A stretch of DNA of 64,000 nt. Origin: Diphasiastrum complanatum. Its lineage: Eukaryota > Streptophyta > Lycopodiopsida > Lycopodiales > Lycopodiaceae. Shown piece after piece: positions 33,031-44,164 of this stretch. The stretch covers positions 1-64,000 of the forward strand of contig MU832017.1 in the NCBI GenBank assembly GCA_029204225.1, given 5' to 3'. The position numbers were made by a program, and so were the translations under genes. The notes below the pieces were generated by a model that was not told where the DNA came from, did no database searches, and saw only the letters and a list, made by a program, of their open reading frames with translations. The stretch's first letter is position 1, and each line of letters opens with the position of its first letter.

Positions 33031-34060
33031 TCCAACCACATGGGCAGTAAAACCTATTGCACCCAAAGTTGATGATGGATCATCCACGACAGATCATACG
33101 ATTGACCGCCCAAGGCCAGCCAAGGGAGGTCACTATCATTCAGAGACGGATGTCATGAGATGGATGGATGCATTAGCAACTATTGACTGCTAGGCATATC
33201 AATATAAATCAGATCCAGAACCGAATACATCTTCACCCAAATGTTACACTATGGACACACCAATCACATTTGGAGTGAATATGATAAACGTAGCATGGCT
33301 GTAGGCGGAGCCGATTGAGAACCCAATGGACGATGATCTAGTCCCTTGGCAACATGCTCTAACTTATAATAAGGAGATTGAGCTGACTAATGAATAAGTC
33401 CTACACCACATGGACCCAGATCGTTATGGAACCAAGAAGGTACCAGCTCAACCACCACAAAGGTCTGTTATGGCGAAAGTCTCAAGGATCGAATCACCCA
33501 AGGCACCTGCGAATAAGAAGAATCAGTTGAAGCAACGCTACAACCAAGTAATCCGATGGAGTGACCTACCCGAAGAGGCAATAGCTATAGTAGACGTTGA
33601 TATTCGCAACCATGAGGCGAATGTCACAGCAGTCCCAAAGAAAGACAACAAGGATGAACCCATCAAAATGGCAAGAAAGTGCAAGAAGAAGGTGTTGGAT
33701 TCCTTGAAGTCAATCAAGTTGGACTCAGGTACAGCGTCATCTTCTACACATGTGAAAAAAAATAAAAAATGACCAGTCGGGCCAAGATCAATATGCTGAA
33801 AAAGAAATCTCAACGAGCTCCAGTTCATGAGATGCCTGATATTTTCAAGAATTATACATTGGACGACGTGGTAATCATGATGCTGCAAGCCCAACGAGAA
33901 CCTGATCAAAGTCAGGCACCAGCGGAACAAGTCTTCGAGGGACCTGCGCGAACACAGCCGATGAATCTTGCGAAACCAGGAGAAGAAGAAAGGATAGTGC
34001 ATGTGGGAGAGCAGTTAACACCCACACAGTTCAAGAGACTAAAGACTGTTTTGCCTTGAG
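33031..34060 (+). pseudogene. Protease-RT linker region (element B)
   Basis: Two overlapping frames (33410-33772 and 33769-34059) encode basic, low-complexity sequence (KKNQLKQRYNQVIRWSDLPE, EAIAIVDVDIRNHEANV; later DIFKNYTLDDVVIMML). They end with EQLTPTQFKRLKTVLP just before the RT. Such linkers are usual in gypsy polyproteins. Several stops. Confidence 0.55.
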
Positions 34061-34909
34061 CTATAGTGATCTAAAGGGCATTCCGCCAACAGTAGTCCAA
34101 CACACCATACCTTTGGTGGACGGAGCAGTCCCCAAGGTAAGCCGTTACTATCGCTGCAACCCGAATTATACAAAACTGATCAAGCAAGAGTTGTAGAAAC
34201 TTATGGATGCAAATTTCATTTACGAAATTGAGCACATGGAATGGGTATCGTCGATAGTTATAGTATCCAAGAAGAATGGCAAAATGCGTATCTGTGTGAA
34301 TCTGAAGGCGCTTAATGCAGTCACCAAGAAGGACCATTTTCCTTTACCATTTACAGTTTTCTGGACGGCTTCAGCGGCTAAAACCAGGTGAAAATAGCCC
34401 CCCAGGACCAGCACAAGACAACATTCGCCACGAAATGGGGAACTTATGCCTATAAAGTGATGCCATTCGGACTTTGCAATGCCCCAAGCACTTTCCAACG
34501 AGTCATGCAGGTGGCATTCAAAGATTATTTGCAAAAATTTTTGAAAATTTTCTTGGACGATCTGTGCGTGCATGTACCAGATTCAAAACACTTATCTAAT
34601 TTGGAGAAGGTGCTACAAAAATGTCGTGAATACCAAATCTCCCTGAATCCAGAAAAATGTCAATTTTGGGTGACACATGGCTTGATACTCGGCCATATCA
34701 TGTCAAGACATGGGATTGCCACAGATCTATCAAAGATCAGGATCATTGTTGATCTACCACCACCGGGGACGATCCGCAAGGTCTACATTTTCATGGGTGA
34801 TGCTAACTATCATAGGATTTTCATTCTTGATTTTGTGGAGTTAGCCAGACCAATTTACAAGCTCACAACAGATCCACATTGGAATGAGGAAGCTCTAAAG
34901 GCTTTTTAG
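34061..34909 (+). pseudogene. Reverse transcriptase (element B)
   Basis: Pieces: IPLVDGAVPKVSRYYR; 34203-34391 with MEWVSSIVIVSKKNGKMRIC and NLKALNAVTKKDHFPLPF; a small deletion that removes the first catalytic aspartate region near 34365; then 34388-34909 with YKVMPFGLCNAPSTFQRVM. The active site is IFLDDLCV, that is FLDD in place of Y[LVM]DD. HLSNLEKVLQKCREYQISLN and a LGHIMSRHGI segment follow. The missing first aspartate shows the enzyme is dead. Confidence 0.88.
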
Positions 34910-35443
34910 AAGATTAAGGATGCATTGGTCTTAGCACCAAGCCTACGACCACCCAATTGGTCCATTTAGTTCCACGTGCATACGGACGCATCGAAGTATG
35001 CGGTTGGAGCATTCTTAACCCAGCCAGGTGAACACAAAAAAAAATTTCCAATCCGATTTGCAAGCCGACAACTTAGTGACACCGAAATGAATTATTCAAC
35101 CACAGAGCGAGAAGCACTGGCAATGATCTATGCGGTTAAGAAGTTTCGACACTATTTGATGGCCACACATTTTGCTTTTTATACAGACCATCAACCCTTG
35201 CTATATCTCGTTAATAAAACTTGCAACACCGGGAGAATCACCAGATGGCTCCTGTTGTTGTTGGAATTTGATTTTCGAATAGTAGTTCGCAAGGGAAAAC
35301 AACACTACATGGCAGATCATGTGTCACGAATCAAGGGAAAGGAGATTGCAACCCAACTCGATGATGAGCTGTTAGATGCTGTCTTATTTTACGTGGATAT
35401 AGTACTAGAATGGGCTGTTGACATTGTTGAATATCTAATGTGA
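34910..35443 (+). pseudogene. RNase H (element B)
   Basis: Clean frame 34976-35443, about 155 codons. The acidic residues appear in order in HTDASKYAVGAFL, TTEREALAMIYAVKKFRHY and FYTDHQPLLYLV, and the fourth conserved region is KQHYMADHVSRIKG. The domain looks complete. It shares nearly every residue with the piece in element A (18183-18425). Confidence 0.88.
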
Positions 35444-36661
35444 GGCCAACCAGACAAATCACTACCAAAGGCGGAACAGAGGAAATTGATCTTGAAAGCT
35501 AGACCTAATCAGCTGATTGTCGGCCAGTTGTACCGAAGAGGTCCAGACGGAATTCTTCGGTGGTGTATTCTTCCTCATGAGACCATCCAGATCATTTCGG
35601 TTTCACATGAAGGCATGGGTGGAGGTCATTTTGCATCTGACATTATAGTTCGCAAGATCCTGCTATCAGGATGTTGGTGGCCAACGATTCATAAAGACAC
35701 AGAGGAATACTTGAAAAAGTGCGATGTGTGCCAAAGGGCAAGAAGACCAACGAGATTGAACTATGATCTACTGCACCCAGTCTTAGCCCAAGCACCATTT
35801 GAAAAATGGGGATTGGATTATATTGGTCCAATTCACCCTACAGCAAGGAGTTCCCAGGCTCAATACATAATCGTAGCCACAGACTACCTCACCAAATGGG
35901 TCGAAGCCAAGGCAGTAGGAGTAGCTGACGCTAGGACCACTGCCAAGTTCTTTTATGAAAATATCATTGTTTGCTTCGGGTGCCCGGTGGAACTAGTCAG
36001 TGATCGCGGAAGCCATTTCATCAACGAGACCATCAAGGTCCTTTAGGAGGAATTCTTCGTAATCCACAAAACCAATACACCTTATTATCCTCATGGTAAT
36101 GGGCAAGCAGAATCATCCAATAAGATCATGTGTAGCATGCTCACAAAAACAATTGAAGCTAGCAGATCAGATTGGGAACACAAGTTGCATGCTGCACTGT
36201 GGGCATTCAGGATAGCATATAAAGGGATCATTGATCAAACGCCCTTCCAATTGGTATATGGTCAGGATGCTGTGATGCCAGTAGAGTTTTTGGTTCCTTC
36301 ATTAAGGATTGCCATCGCGCAACGTCTTAATGAGTCCAAATCTCTACAGCTACGCCACGAAGCTCTGCATAAACTCTATGAAACATGCTTACTAGCTGTG
36401 CATGCACTGGCAGTTGAAAAGGAAAGACGCAAGGCTTGGCATGATCGCAGATTACAAAAGAAGGATCTTCGTTCAAGAGATCTGGTCCTGATGTATAAAA
36501 CCAAGGCGATCAAGGGGAAGTTAAAATTCACGGGCGAAGGTCCTTATAGGATCAAGAAAACTCTTAATCATGGGGTCGTGAACTTAGAACAGCTTGATGG
36601 GACGCCCTTTGACACACCCATCAATGGTAGCCGGTTGCACAAGTACTGGCCACCACAGTAA
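35444..36661 (+). pseudogene. Integrase (element B)
   Basis: HHCC finger: SHEGMGGGHFASDIIV, then KKCDVCQRARR. Core: WGLDYIGPIHP (first Asp), LVSDRGSHFINET (second Asp), HGNGQAESSNK (Glu), the D,D35E set. A TAG at 36044-36046 interrupts just after the second aspartate. The C-terminal part (to TAA at 36661) has WEHKLHAALWAFRIAYKG, TPFQLVYGQDAVMPVEFL, FTGEGPYRIKKTLNH and GSRLHKYWPPQ. No chromodomain follows, unlike element G. Confidence 0.88.
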
Positions 36662-37738
36662 GACAGATCCAGATTAGGGGTGGCATGTTACAAAAAGCTA
36701 ATATGCTCAGCCATTATCGCTAGATCTAAGGAGATCAAGACAAATCAAGCTAAATCCATCAAGATTTAGGATCGGAGAAATCCATCAGAATCCAAGGAGA
36801 CTCCAGATTCTGATAGGGTCAAAAAGGAAGCAGATCCTCAGATTGACTGAGGGATCTACTACCAAGAATCCATCAAAACTTTTAGAGCACTACCAACAAT
36901 CAGATCAAGCCTGGATGAAGCGGATTACTAGTTTACAAAAGTTAAAAACCAGAAAATCTCGAGATCTCGTCAAAAAAACACTCTGAAGGAGCACTTTTTT
37001 CATGATTTTTCTGAATGCCCTGGGAGATAGCTCTTAAAAATTGGACAGTCACTAGATCTGACCTAGATGCATCCATGAAAATCTCTGTGAGAGTCCTGAT
37101 GGAGGAATCATCATTTTTTAGTATATGTGAGAGTTTCCAGAAGCAAAATCTTCAGAACCCTCGCAGAGCATCAAGATCAACTTACCAACTCTCGCAAGGT
37201 GCCTAAATGGAATCAGAGTAGTGAAATTATCCTGCCTACATGGTCTGATCTTGAAAATCCAATCACAGGAACAAGTTGTGCGAGAGATCACTTCCTACGA
37301 GAGTTGAACCCTCGCAGACAGCCTGAACCCTTGCAGAACCTTTGCATAGTAGTCAAATCACCTTCTAAACTCTTGCAGACTTCCCTGAGGTCTTAGAATT
37401 TTGTGAAGAAGGTGCCTTCCAAATTTGGGTGGAACTGAGAAAGGGAAAGTGAATTTCACCTAATACGCACTCTAAATTCCGTTATATAAGGGTTGAATTT
37501 GAGTCATTTGTCGCCTTTGCTAGCGAAGCTCTGCCGAAATTTCCACTGAAAATACGAAGTTTTTTATGTTTTCAACCAAACTTCCTACCAGTTGTCATAT
37601 GCTCATATCAAACATCGATCTACGCTCTGAACTACAATCATTGTCATCCAACACTCATTATTCTCAATTTTCTACTATTTCCTTCCATTTTTCACCGTTT
37701 TTTTACTTTTTTGACTTTTTCGACCACTAATCATCATT
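36662..37738 (+). other. Non-coding spacer of element B with AACTCTCGCA motifs
   Basis: Counterpart of 16614-17590 in element A. Contains TGTGAGAGT (near 37087 and 37127), ACCCTCGCAG (37158, 37311), AACTCTCGCAAGG (37189), TGTGCGAGAG (37277) and related forms. No frame is conserved between the two copies. Confidence 0.6.
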
Positions 37739-40700
37739 GCTAACAAGGCCTCCTCATCCTCTGAAGACTCTGACGCCGAATAGGTGATCCAGCGTGACAT
37801 CCCCGAGGCCACGCAGATTTGGCCTCTACTCTCTGACACTTTGATCCAACCATGGCTGCAGACAGTCGGGCCCCTCCTTGAAGCAATGGGTTTTTACTCG
37901 GCGCTCTTCCATTCTTAGATTAACATGGGCCACGCCCTTCACGCTTACACCACCTGGGATGAGGACAAGGTTCATTTTCACTTCCTGTACCAAGGTACCA
38001 CGTGCAAGGTCAGGATTAACGCCGACTCGATGATCACCGTTGGCATTATGTCCAGTGATCGTCAACCCATCTCCCATCGCGACGCCAAAGCTCTGATCAA
38101 ACCATTCGTCACCCAAACCACACCAGAAATTCCCATCCAAACTAATAATGGTTACCTGATAGAAGCTATCGTGGAACCTGTCACTCAGGCAGCTGCGGAT
38201 CTGTTGAATAACTTTATGGTTATTTCAACATTTCGCAATGACAGAATCCAATCTACGCTGCCGAGTCAGATAGTGGAATCCTTTCTGGAATTTCCTAACC
38301 CCTCCGTTGTGCCATACAACTAGCATAGCTTCCTTATTCGAGAACTAACAAACTCCATCAAATCCAACAACCGTGAGCGAATCGCAGCAGGCCCCCTGTT
38401 GTGTAACTTTGCCTGTGCACTTCTTGAGACGAAAGTGCACGGTTTTCAACGCTCATCCCTCCTATCTACCCTTGTGCCACATACTAACCTTTACCCACAA
38501 TCTCAAGCATCTACCTCATCCCAACATGCAATCATTAACATAACGGCTAGCAAACGAATGCGTGGCGTTGCCTCTACATCCACATCTCCACCTGTTACCC
38601 GACGACGTGTCTCCACTGCAGCACTAACTACTCCATCAACCACCGCCACTTCTTCTTCCGTGCAACCCCCCACTCCAATTATTGTTGTCGTTACCTCTCT
38701 TCCTATTCCATCCACATCTGTTTATGTCCCCATCTCCATTTTTTCTGTTGATACCACTCCTACTTCTCTTCCAGTGTCCGTTGCTCCATCCATCACCATC
38801 GCATCCTCCATTACTCCTACCACCACCGTTGCTCCTCTCACATTCAATCCTTCTGATTCGCAACTGACACTCTAACATGGATGCAAGTTATCAATTTTTC
38901 ACCTCCACGCCAAACACTTTCTGCTCCATCCTCACCTTCTTCCATACTCCACACCACCCTTCAGTTCCCCACTGTTCCTCCCATCCTCTCATTCGGACAA
39001 ACCGTCCTCGTCCCTGTTTCCACAGTTGTTTCTCACACCCCACCCGCTTCGCTAAAGGTTGCCAAGGACAGCCAACCGCTGTCTGATGATGCATTTGTAC
39101 AAACAGTTTGTGTAGCATCACCAGATCGGGCTGACCCTACCACCCCAGATGGCATCAAGATAAATGAAAATCTGATCGAAGACAATGATGACGGATTTCC
39201 ACAAGTTGTCGGGGCCGATACAATACAAGCTCCTACCAATGCCAGTGTACCAGCTGCTCCCACGGATCTAACGACGGCGTACCAAACCCTAGGAAAATAC
39301 ATCCTGGATGTGGTAGCAGCCAAAGCTATTCTGGAAAGCAGGGTACTACAGTTGGCAACAAGTAATACACAGCTGCGAGCAGATCTCACCAAGCTGCAGC
39401 AAGAGCTGATTATGGCTCAGCAACACGAACAAGCAGGGCACCAGGAGATTGCCAAGTTGCAGCAGAAGGAGGAGGGCCTAAACAAATATATTCAAAGCCT
39501 CTCCAAAGCACTGACGGAGGCCTCCACAAAGATGCAGGATCTTCAAACTGAAGCATCCCAACGACTTGCCCCCATCCAAGCGCAACTTACACTTTTGGAA
39601 GTAGAGAACACGCGCCTGGGGACGAAGGTTAAAGCCTTAAAAGATGAGAAGCTCGTCTGGTTAGCTCAATCTGCACCAGACACAAGGCCGCTTTCCCAAT
39701 CAGAGATGAATTTTCTACGGTGTCAGGTGCAGATTTATAGCCAAATCCTGAACAACTACCAGGCAGAGTTCAATAAGTATCGGACAAGCGCAACGCAAGA
39801 GCTGGCCCAGGCCAAGCAAGCCCTCAAGGCATGCCAGAAATACAAGAAAACGAAGGACCAGCCCTCCCCCGTGGTAATTCCACCGCCACCTAATTTTGAC
39901 GTTGCACATGCTAGTACTAGCCAAGATCAGAGCCAGTAGGGAGCAGGGGGATTTCAACCAGATCAAGGGTCCGAAGGCCAGGACCAAGGGCAGACAGATG
40001 CAACCACTGAGACGCGTGACCAGAGCCAGGGCGCAACCACCAACCAGGGCCCAACAACGTCATCTAGAGGGTCACGAACGATATCTGCTAGCCGGGCCTT
40101 TCGAAGTCCGAAATTTGTGGAGGAGAACATCAATGAATTTTTATCCAAATATCCCCACGAGTCATCAAGAGACAGCTGGCAGTTATCATTCTCAGCTCAG
40201 ACCATCAAGGGAGAAGAACTACAAGCCTTATCCGCCCTCCAACCACAACCGGAGTGGCACCAGCAGTTATTTGAGAGAGACCCTGCGGCCATCAGGGCTT
40301 ATGTGACGAGTCCACAACAGTTACGGATGAACGCGCATTTCTTGCCATGTCCAAGAAGGTCCAAATGGGCGGAATGCGGCACTCCTCTGGACCAGATCAC
40401 ACTCAACAATTTCAACTGGCCAATCATCAAATCTGAATATGGGTGGACAATGGATGTAGACGCCAGAAGGACTCTCTCCGCATTCGCCAGCCACTACATC
40501 AATTGCCTCGATCCCACAGTCCGCGCGGCAGCCACTTACGCCCGGGACTTGGAATATTTAATGGGCATTGAAACAAAGTGGGATGATTTCCTTCCCTCCA
40601 TATTTTTTGATCCAAATAAGGTGCTCGCTTCTGACAAAGTTGAAGACCAGCTGCCAGTCGCTCGCGTATATTATCGAGCTGCATTCCTTGGCGATCCCTG

Positions 40701-40836
40701 GACAAAACGATTCCAAGCATGGGTGGATCAGGAATGGTTGACAGGAGTTCACAAGTCCTTCCACACGCCAAAGGACTCGAAAAAACTAGACCGTCTCAAC
40801 TTCATGGAAGACGTTACGAGATATCTCATCCACTAG
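37739..40836 (+). pseudogene. Post-pol extra ORF of element B, about 1,000 codons when whole
   Basis: Four domains across several frames. (1) N-terminal globular region, 37741-38323 and 38324-38470: the start codon seen in element A (MASSSS) is changed here to AAG; WPLLSDTLIQPWLQ, YQGTTCKVRINADSM, FLEFPNPSVVPYN then a TAG. (2) Pro/Ser/Thr linker, 38480-38880. (3) Frame 38881-39939 with a coiled coil from about residue 140 (AAKAILESRVLQLATSNTQL, KLQQELIMAQQHEQAGHQEI). (4) C-terminal domain 40117-40836, with EEWHQQLFERD-like PEWHQQLFERDPAAIRAY, FNWPIIKSEYGWTMDVDARR, DKVEDQLPVARVYYRA. No transmembrane segment, signal peptide or pol motif is evident. Position matches the env-like/accessory ORF of Athila/Tat elements; the function is unknown. 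Confidence 0.78.
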
Positions 40837-40909
40837 AGGCGGTCCAAGAGAACGCTCTACTAAACCGGCAGAGTGCCGAGGGACCGGCACTTCTTCAGGC
40901 TGTGGGTCC

Positions 40910-41720
40910 TGTTGGGAGTATTCCCAACAAACTGCAAATAAATAAAATCCTCGAATAGAATGTGTTGCGAGGGCATGGCATCCTGCATGTATAAGCCCAT
41001 GGCCCAATGAGCACGCAATTGAAGTTGTAAATAAAATAAACTTGACTTGGGCCTTGTAATTTAAATAAAACTAGAGGCCCAATGTCATTTTTAAACTTAG
41101 AGATCACTTTTTAGAGTTGGGACTCACATGAATCTTGTGATTTCTAATGTACTTTTTGTGGACCCTTGGATCAAGTTGGGTCCAAGATGAATGGCTAGGA
41201 TCATTGTGAATATTAGCCAATAAGATTGAGGGGCAAGGGCCCTCCCCATTTTATAAAAAGGCACCATTTGTACACTATTTCCATGCTTAATGAGAAGGAG
41301 GAAACTCTACCATTTTTGGAAGAGAAGCATCATCATTTGCTATTCACTACTTGCTATTGCTCTTGGTTGTGTTTTCTATTGCTTTCTATTTCCGTGTTTT
41401 ATTGTTTGCCATAGTGAATGTTTTTCCATTAGCAAGCATAAGGAGCATTTGAGCTAACCTCCACCCTCACTCTCTTTCTCTCTCTTTCTCTTCTCTTCTC
41501 AATCTCTTCTTCCCCATCCCTTCCCTTCAACCAAGACTATGATGAATGTTAGTGTAGAGGAGTAGAGTTAAAGAGGAGTAGTATAGTGGTGAGTAGAGTT
41601 AAGGGAGAAAGTAGGAAATTAACTAAAAGTAGCATCTATGCATAGTTAGGCACCTATCCAGTGATCTAACCTTTGTTGACAGGCGGAAGGGCTATACTAC
41701 AAAAGATCCACGACACTGCA
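40910..41720 (+). repeat. 3' LTR of element B
   Basis: 811 bp, TGTTGGGAGTATTCCCAACA at the start and GACACTGCA at the end. TATA box at 41249-41258. A CT-rich tract (41470-41525) lies in the transcribed part, as in the other family LTRs. Confidence 0.88.
41249..41258 (+). promoter_or_regulatory. TATA box in B LTR
   Basis: TTTTATAAAA preceded by CCCCA; the element and flank are conserved in the A LTR (20448-20460). Confidence 0.6.
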
Positions 41721-41916
41721 CAGGTTTATTCGAACTGGAAGGAGCAACAAATTCTGGTGGGTTGTGTCTCTTTGGTGCAAACTTTGGTTTGCCTTGTTGA
41801 AATGGTGTTGTAGTACCTGGAACAAAATTGGTAGTTGCATCATTGATGGTGCAAGGGAGATAAAAGAAGAACGCGATGGAGAAGAGAGCAGAAAGATTGC
41901 GGAATAGCTCTCCCAT
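41721..41916 (-). pseudogene. Upstream gag segment of element H
   Basis: Minus strand frame with FQQGKPKFAPKRHNPPEFVA ending in SSSNKPVQ at the B insertion. The composition (K/P/Q-rich just before zinc knuckles) is typical of gag, and the sense and phase agree, give or take one base, with the knuckle region that resumes at 31612. The N-terminal 26 codons (MGELFRNLSALFSIAFFFYL) are hydrophobic and may not be gag. Confidence 0.65.
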
Positions 41917-42460
41917 TCTAATCAGCTCCTAAATGTAAAAATAGTCTAATAGACAGCTTATGCTAAATGTAATCACAGCTTTAAGTGTTCTAATTGTCCA
42001 ACAGGGTCTTAAAAATTAATTCATACTCTAAAATAAGAGTACAGTCCACCGAAGAGATTAGAGATGGTTTGTGTGTGGTACTACTGAAATCAGATTCAAT
42101 GTGAAGTATAGTTCTGAAATAAATGGAAGAGCAGTATGATATCGCGAGTTCCTCAGGCATCAAAGACGGCCATCGTCTGATCGAAAATTGAGGAGTCTTA
42201 GACGTCCGTGTTTTGATCAGAGTGAGTAAACAAACGCGATCAAACATCAATGAAAGTGCATTCAATCACAACATGCATTCATCTACGTTGTATACAGATA
42301 AAACCAAGTTGCTGCTATATTACATTGAAGGACAATACAAATAGCAATTACAACAAAAAATTGACGGTGTAATTGGGAGGCTCAAATAATGAGTCTCATG
42401 GACGGAGCAACCCACAATCTATGCTTGGATGATCTATTTATAGATTCCATCCATGTATTA
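41917..42460 (-). repeat. LTR-like repeat upstream of H gag
   Basis: 42228-42418 is an inverted copy of 2195-2395. On the minus strand a TATA-like CTATAAATAGATC lies at 42432-42444, just upstream of the shared block. It may be the 5' LTR or leader of element H, but no primer site or LTR end was found to prove it. Confidence 0.5.
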
Positions 42461-42609
42461 ATTACATTGGATGCTTGTCACCTAATTAGGAAAGTCGTTG
42501 TACTTGGAAGTTTATGGCTTTTGTGACAACTATACACAGTATATACGGTCAATAATTCAGCATCATTGATGCGGACGAGGATGTCGCTGGAACGTTCCTC
42601 GTTTATTTT

Positions 42610-42767
42610 AGACGACCTTTGGTATTTTTTTCTCTCTTCGCATTTTTCGCAAGAAGCCGAAGGTGCCCTCAAAAAGACGATGTCTTTAAAACAATTTAAC
42701 TCATGAAAATAGACGACCTTGGGGAATTTTTTCTCTCTTCGCATTTTTTGCAAAAAGTCGAATGTGT
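42610..42767 (+). repeat. Two direct copies of a 56-bp sequence
   Basis: 42610-42665 and 42712-42767 both read AGACGACCTT…TCTCTCTTCGCATTTTT…GTCGAA/GCCGAAG GTG-like, offset 102 bp. Origin unknown. Confidence 0.7.
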
Positions 42768-44164
42768 GTTAAAACATCCAACATTGAGAGAGTAACACAG
42801 TCCGAAATCTTTCATCTTCTGAAGGTATTGTAGAGCCTCCACTCTTCAAATTAGGAATCTTTCCTTTGATAGTAGAGTAGTTTCATGAAACACCCTATTT
42901 CTCCTATGATTCCTCGAGCCTCCTCCTTGAAGCTAATTCCCTGACAAAGGTAGAATGGGTCTTTAAGCGCTTGTTGTGGTGAGGGATGCTGGAGAAGGAG
43001 ATGGCCCTAGTGGATCAACTTAAATCCCATGGATAGTCTAGTGGACCTTGAATGAGAACTCATGCCTCCCTCATTTAGAAGCGGTACATAATGCTTCTTG
43101 AACGAGATAAAAACCCTTGGACCAAAACTTTGAGATTTGGTATAAACAATCCATGCTCAACTTCAAACTCAATCAGGGTTGAGGTTCAATGAGAGGTGAA
43201 AATTCTTTCTAAAAATTCCCTTGCCGAATTTATTCATGACATCCTCAAGCTTTGAGCTTGAGAGTGTGAAGGTTCATGCCTATCCAGTGGTCTCATGGAA
43301 AGAAATTCTAACAATCCATTATTCAAAAACAACATTGAAATTGCTCAAGATGAGAAAACAAAGAAAAAAAATTAATTGCATAAAACTCATGAACAAAATA
43401 ATGCTTTCCGAGTCAAACTGAAAGAGATGTCCTTTGTCTGGAAATAGCTTAAAAGTATCTTAATAATCAACATTAGCTATCAATAACAAAGCTAGTTGCA
43501 TCAAGTAGCTAGAAACTAGTTAACATTGGCAAGAGCTCTCAAAGGCATCAAAATTCAAGATCATTTGTAGACCTGATTTCCACCAACTCATAAGACCTAT
43601 AAAACAAGTTAATAAGCATTCAAGAATAGCAAGCTATCATTTCTTGTAGAAGAAAGCAAACATGATAATTGTAATATGATATGACTATGCTGGATCAAGA
43701 TTTGACAGGGTTATTGAGTGGAATTAATTTCCAGCACTACACTCTTGTGAATATGTCATCAACACTCCATTCTTTCTCATTCAATGTTAGTTATATGAAC
43801 AGGTCACATATTATGGTTATTTTCAGCCATGGCTTGGCGAATCAGGCTCTGTGGATATTTAATTTTCGAATTATCCAATTATATCTTCAAAGGAAGTGCA
43901 CAATGCATAAATGTCATGAGAAATCCATTTTGTTGCAATGCCATGAGAAATTTATTCTGTTGCAGCTTACTCCATCACCAAGTAATATGCTTGAAAACCA
44001 AGATGCATCACCAAATATTATGCAATCAGCTGAGAAAAAGAAAGGTCTATAGATAGAAAAGAGAGAGTAGTTCCCAGAGGTGAGCGGTGAGCCAATGCTG
44101 AAATAGGACGCTGTCAAATTAAATCTTCCTTTTACTCATAACCCAATTGCCTTGTCAAATTTTC
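42768..44164. other. No gene recognised; region before the PPR pseudogene
   Basis: Contains one 123-codon frame (43681-44052) with no recognisable family. Inside it a short tandem duplication of the type 'catgagaaat(c/t)(c/t)attttgttgca' occurs (43914-43965). I do not call it a gene. The last 110 bp would be the PPR leader. Confidence 0.45.

Larger units (their letters stand above)
31618..41720 (+). mobile_element. Ty3/gypsy element B (Tat/Athila-like), nearly complete, with post-pol ORF
   Basis: 10.1 kb, plus strand: 5' LTR remnant (31618-31741), gag zinc knuckles, protease, RT, RNase H, integrase, an about 1.1-kb spacer, an about 3.1-kb extra coding region, and a full 3' LTR (40910-41720). 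The primer site, leader and gag N-terminus were lost in a deletion that joins LTR position 124 directly to gag. LTR ends are TG...CA. The two LTRs share about 123 bp, in which I count 7 substitutions and one indel. It is inserted in the gag of element H. Stops at 32873, 36044 and others inactivate it. Confidence 0.88.
29529..41916 (-). mobile_element. Ty3/gypsy element H, 3' truncated and split by element B
   Basis: Minus-strand gag and pol pieces lie at 29529-31612. The upstream remainder of gag continues at 41721-41916, on the far side of the plus-strand element B. The 5-bp sequences flanking B (TAGGT at 31613-31617, CAGGT at 41721-41725) differ only by a C/T change and are the expected target duplication. 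H is older than B. It ends in mid-RT at 29529; RNase H, integrase and 3' LTR are not in the window. Confidence 0.82.

Noticed and set aside
41692-41916. Secreted protein with signal peptide (hydrophobic N-terminus)
   Set aside because: Its C-terminal half is gag of element H continuing across the B insertion; the hydrophobic start is probably non-coding leader.
43681-44052. 123-codon frame upstream of the PPR pseudogene
   Set aside because: No family resemblance, contains a small tandem duplication, no second evidence of coding.
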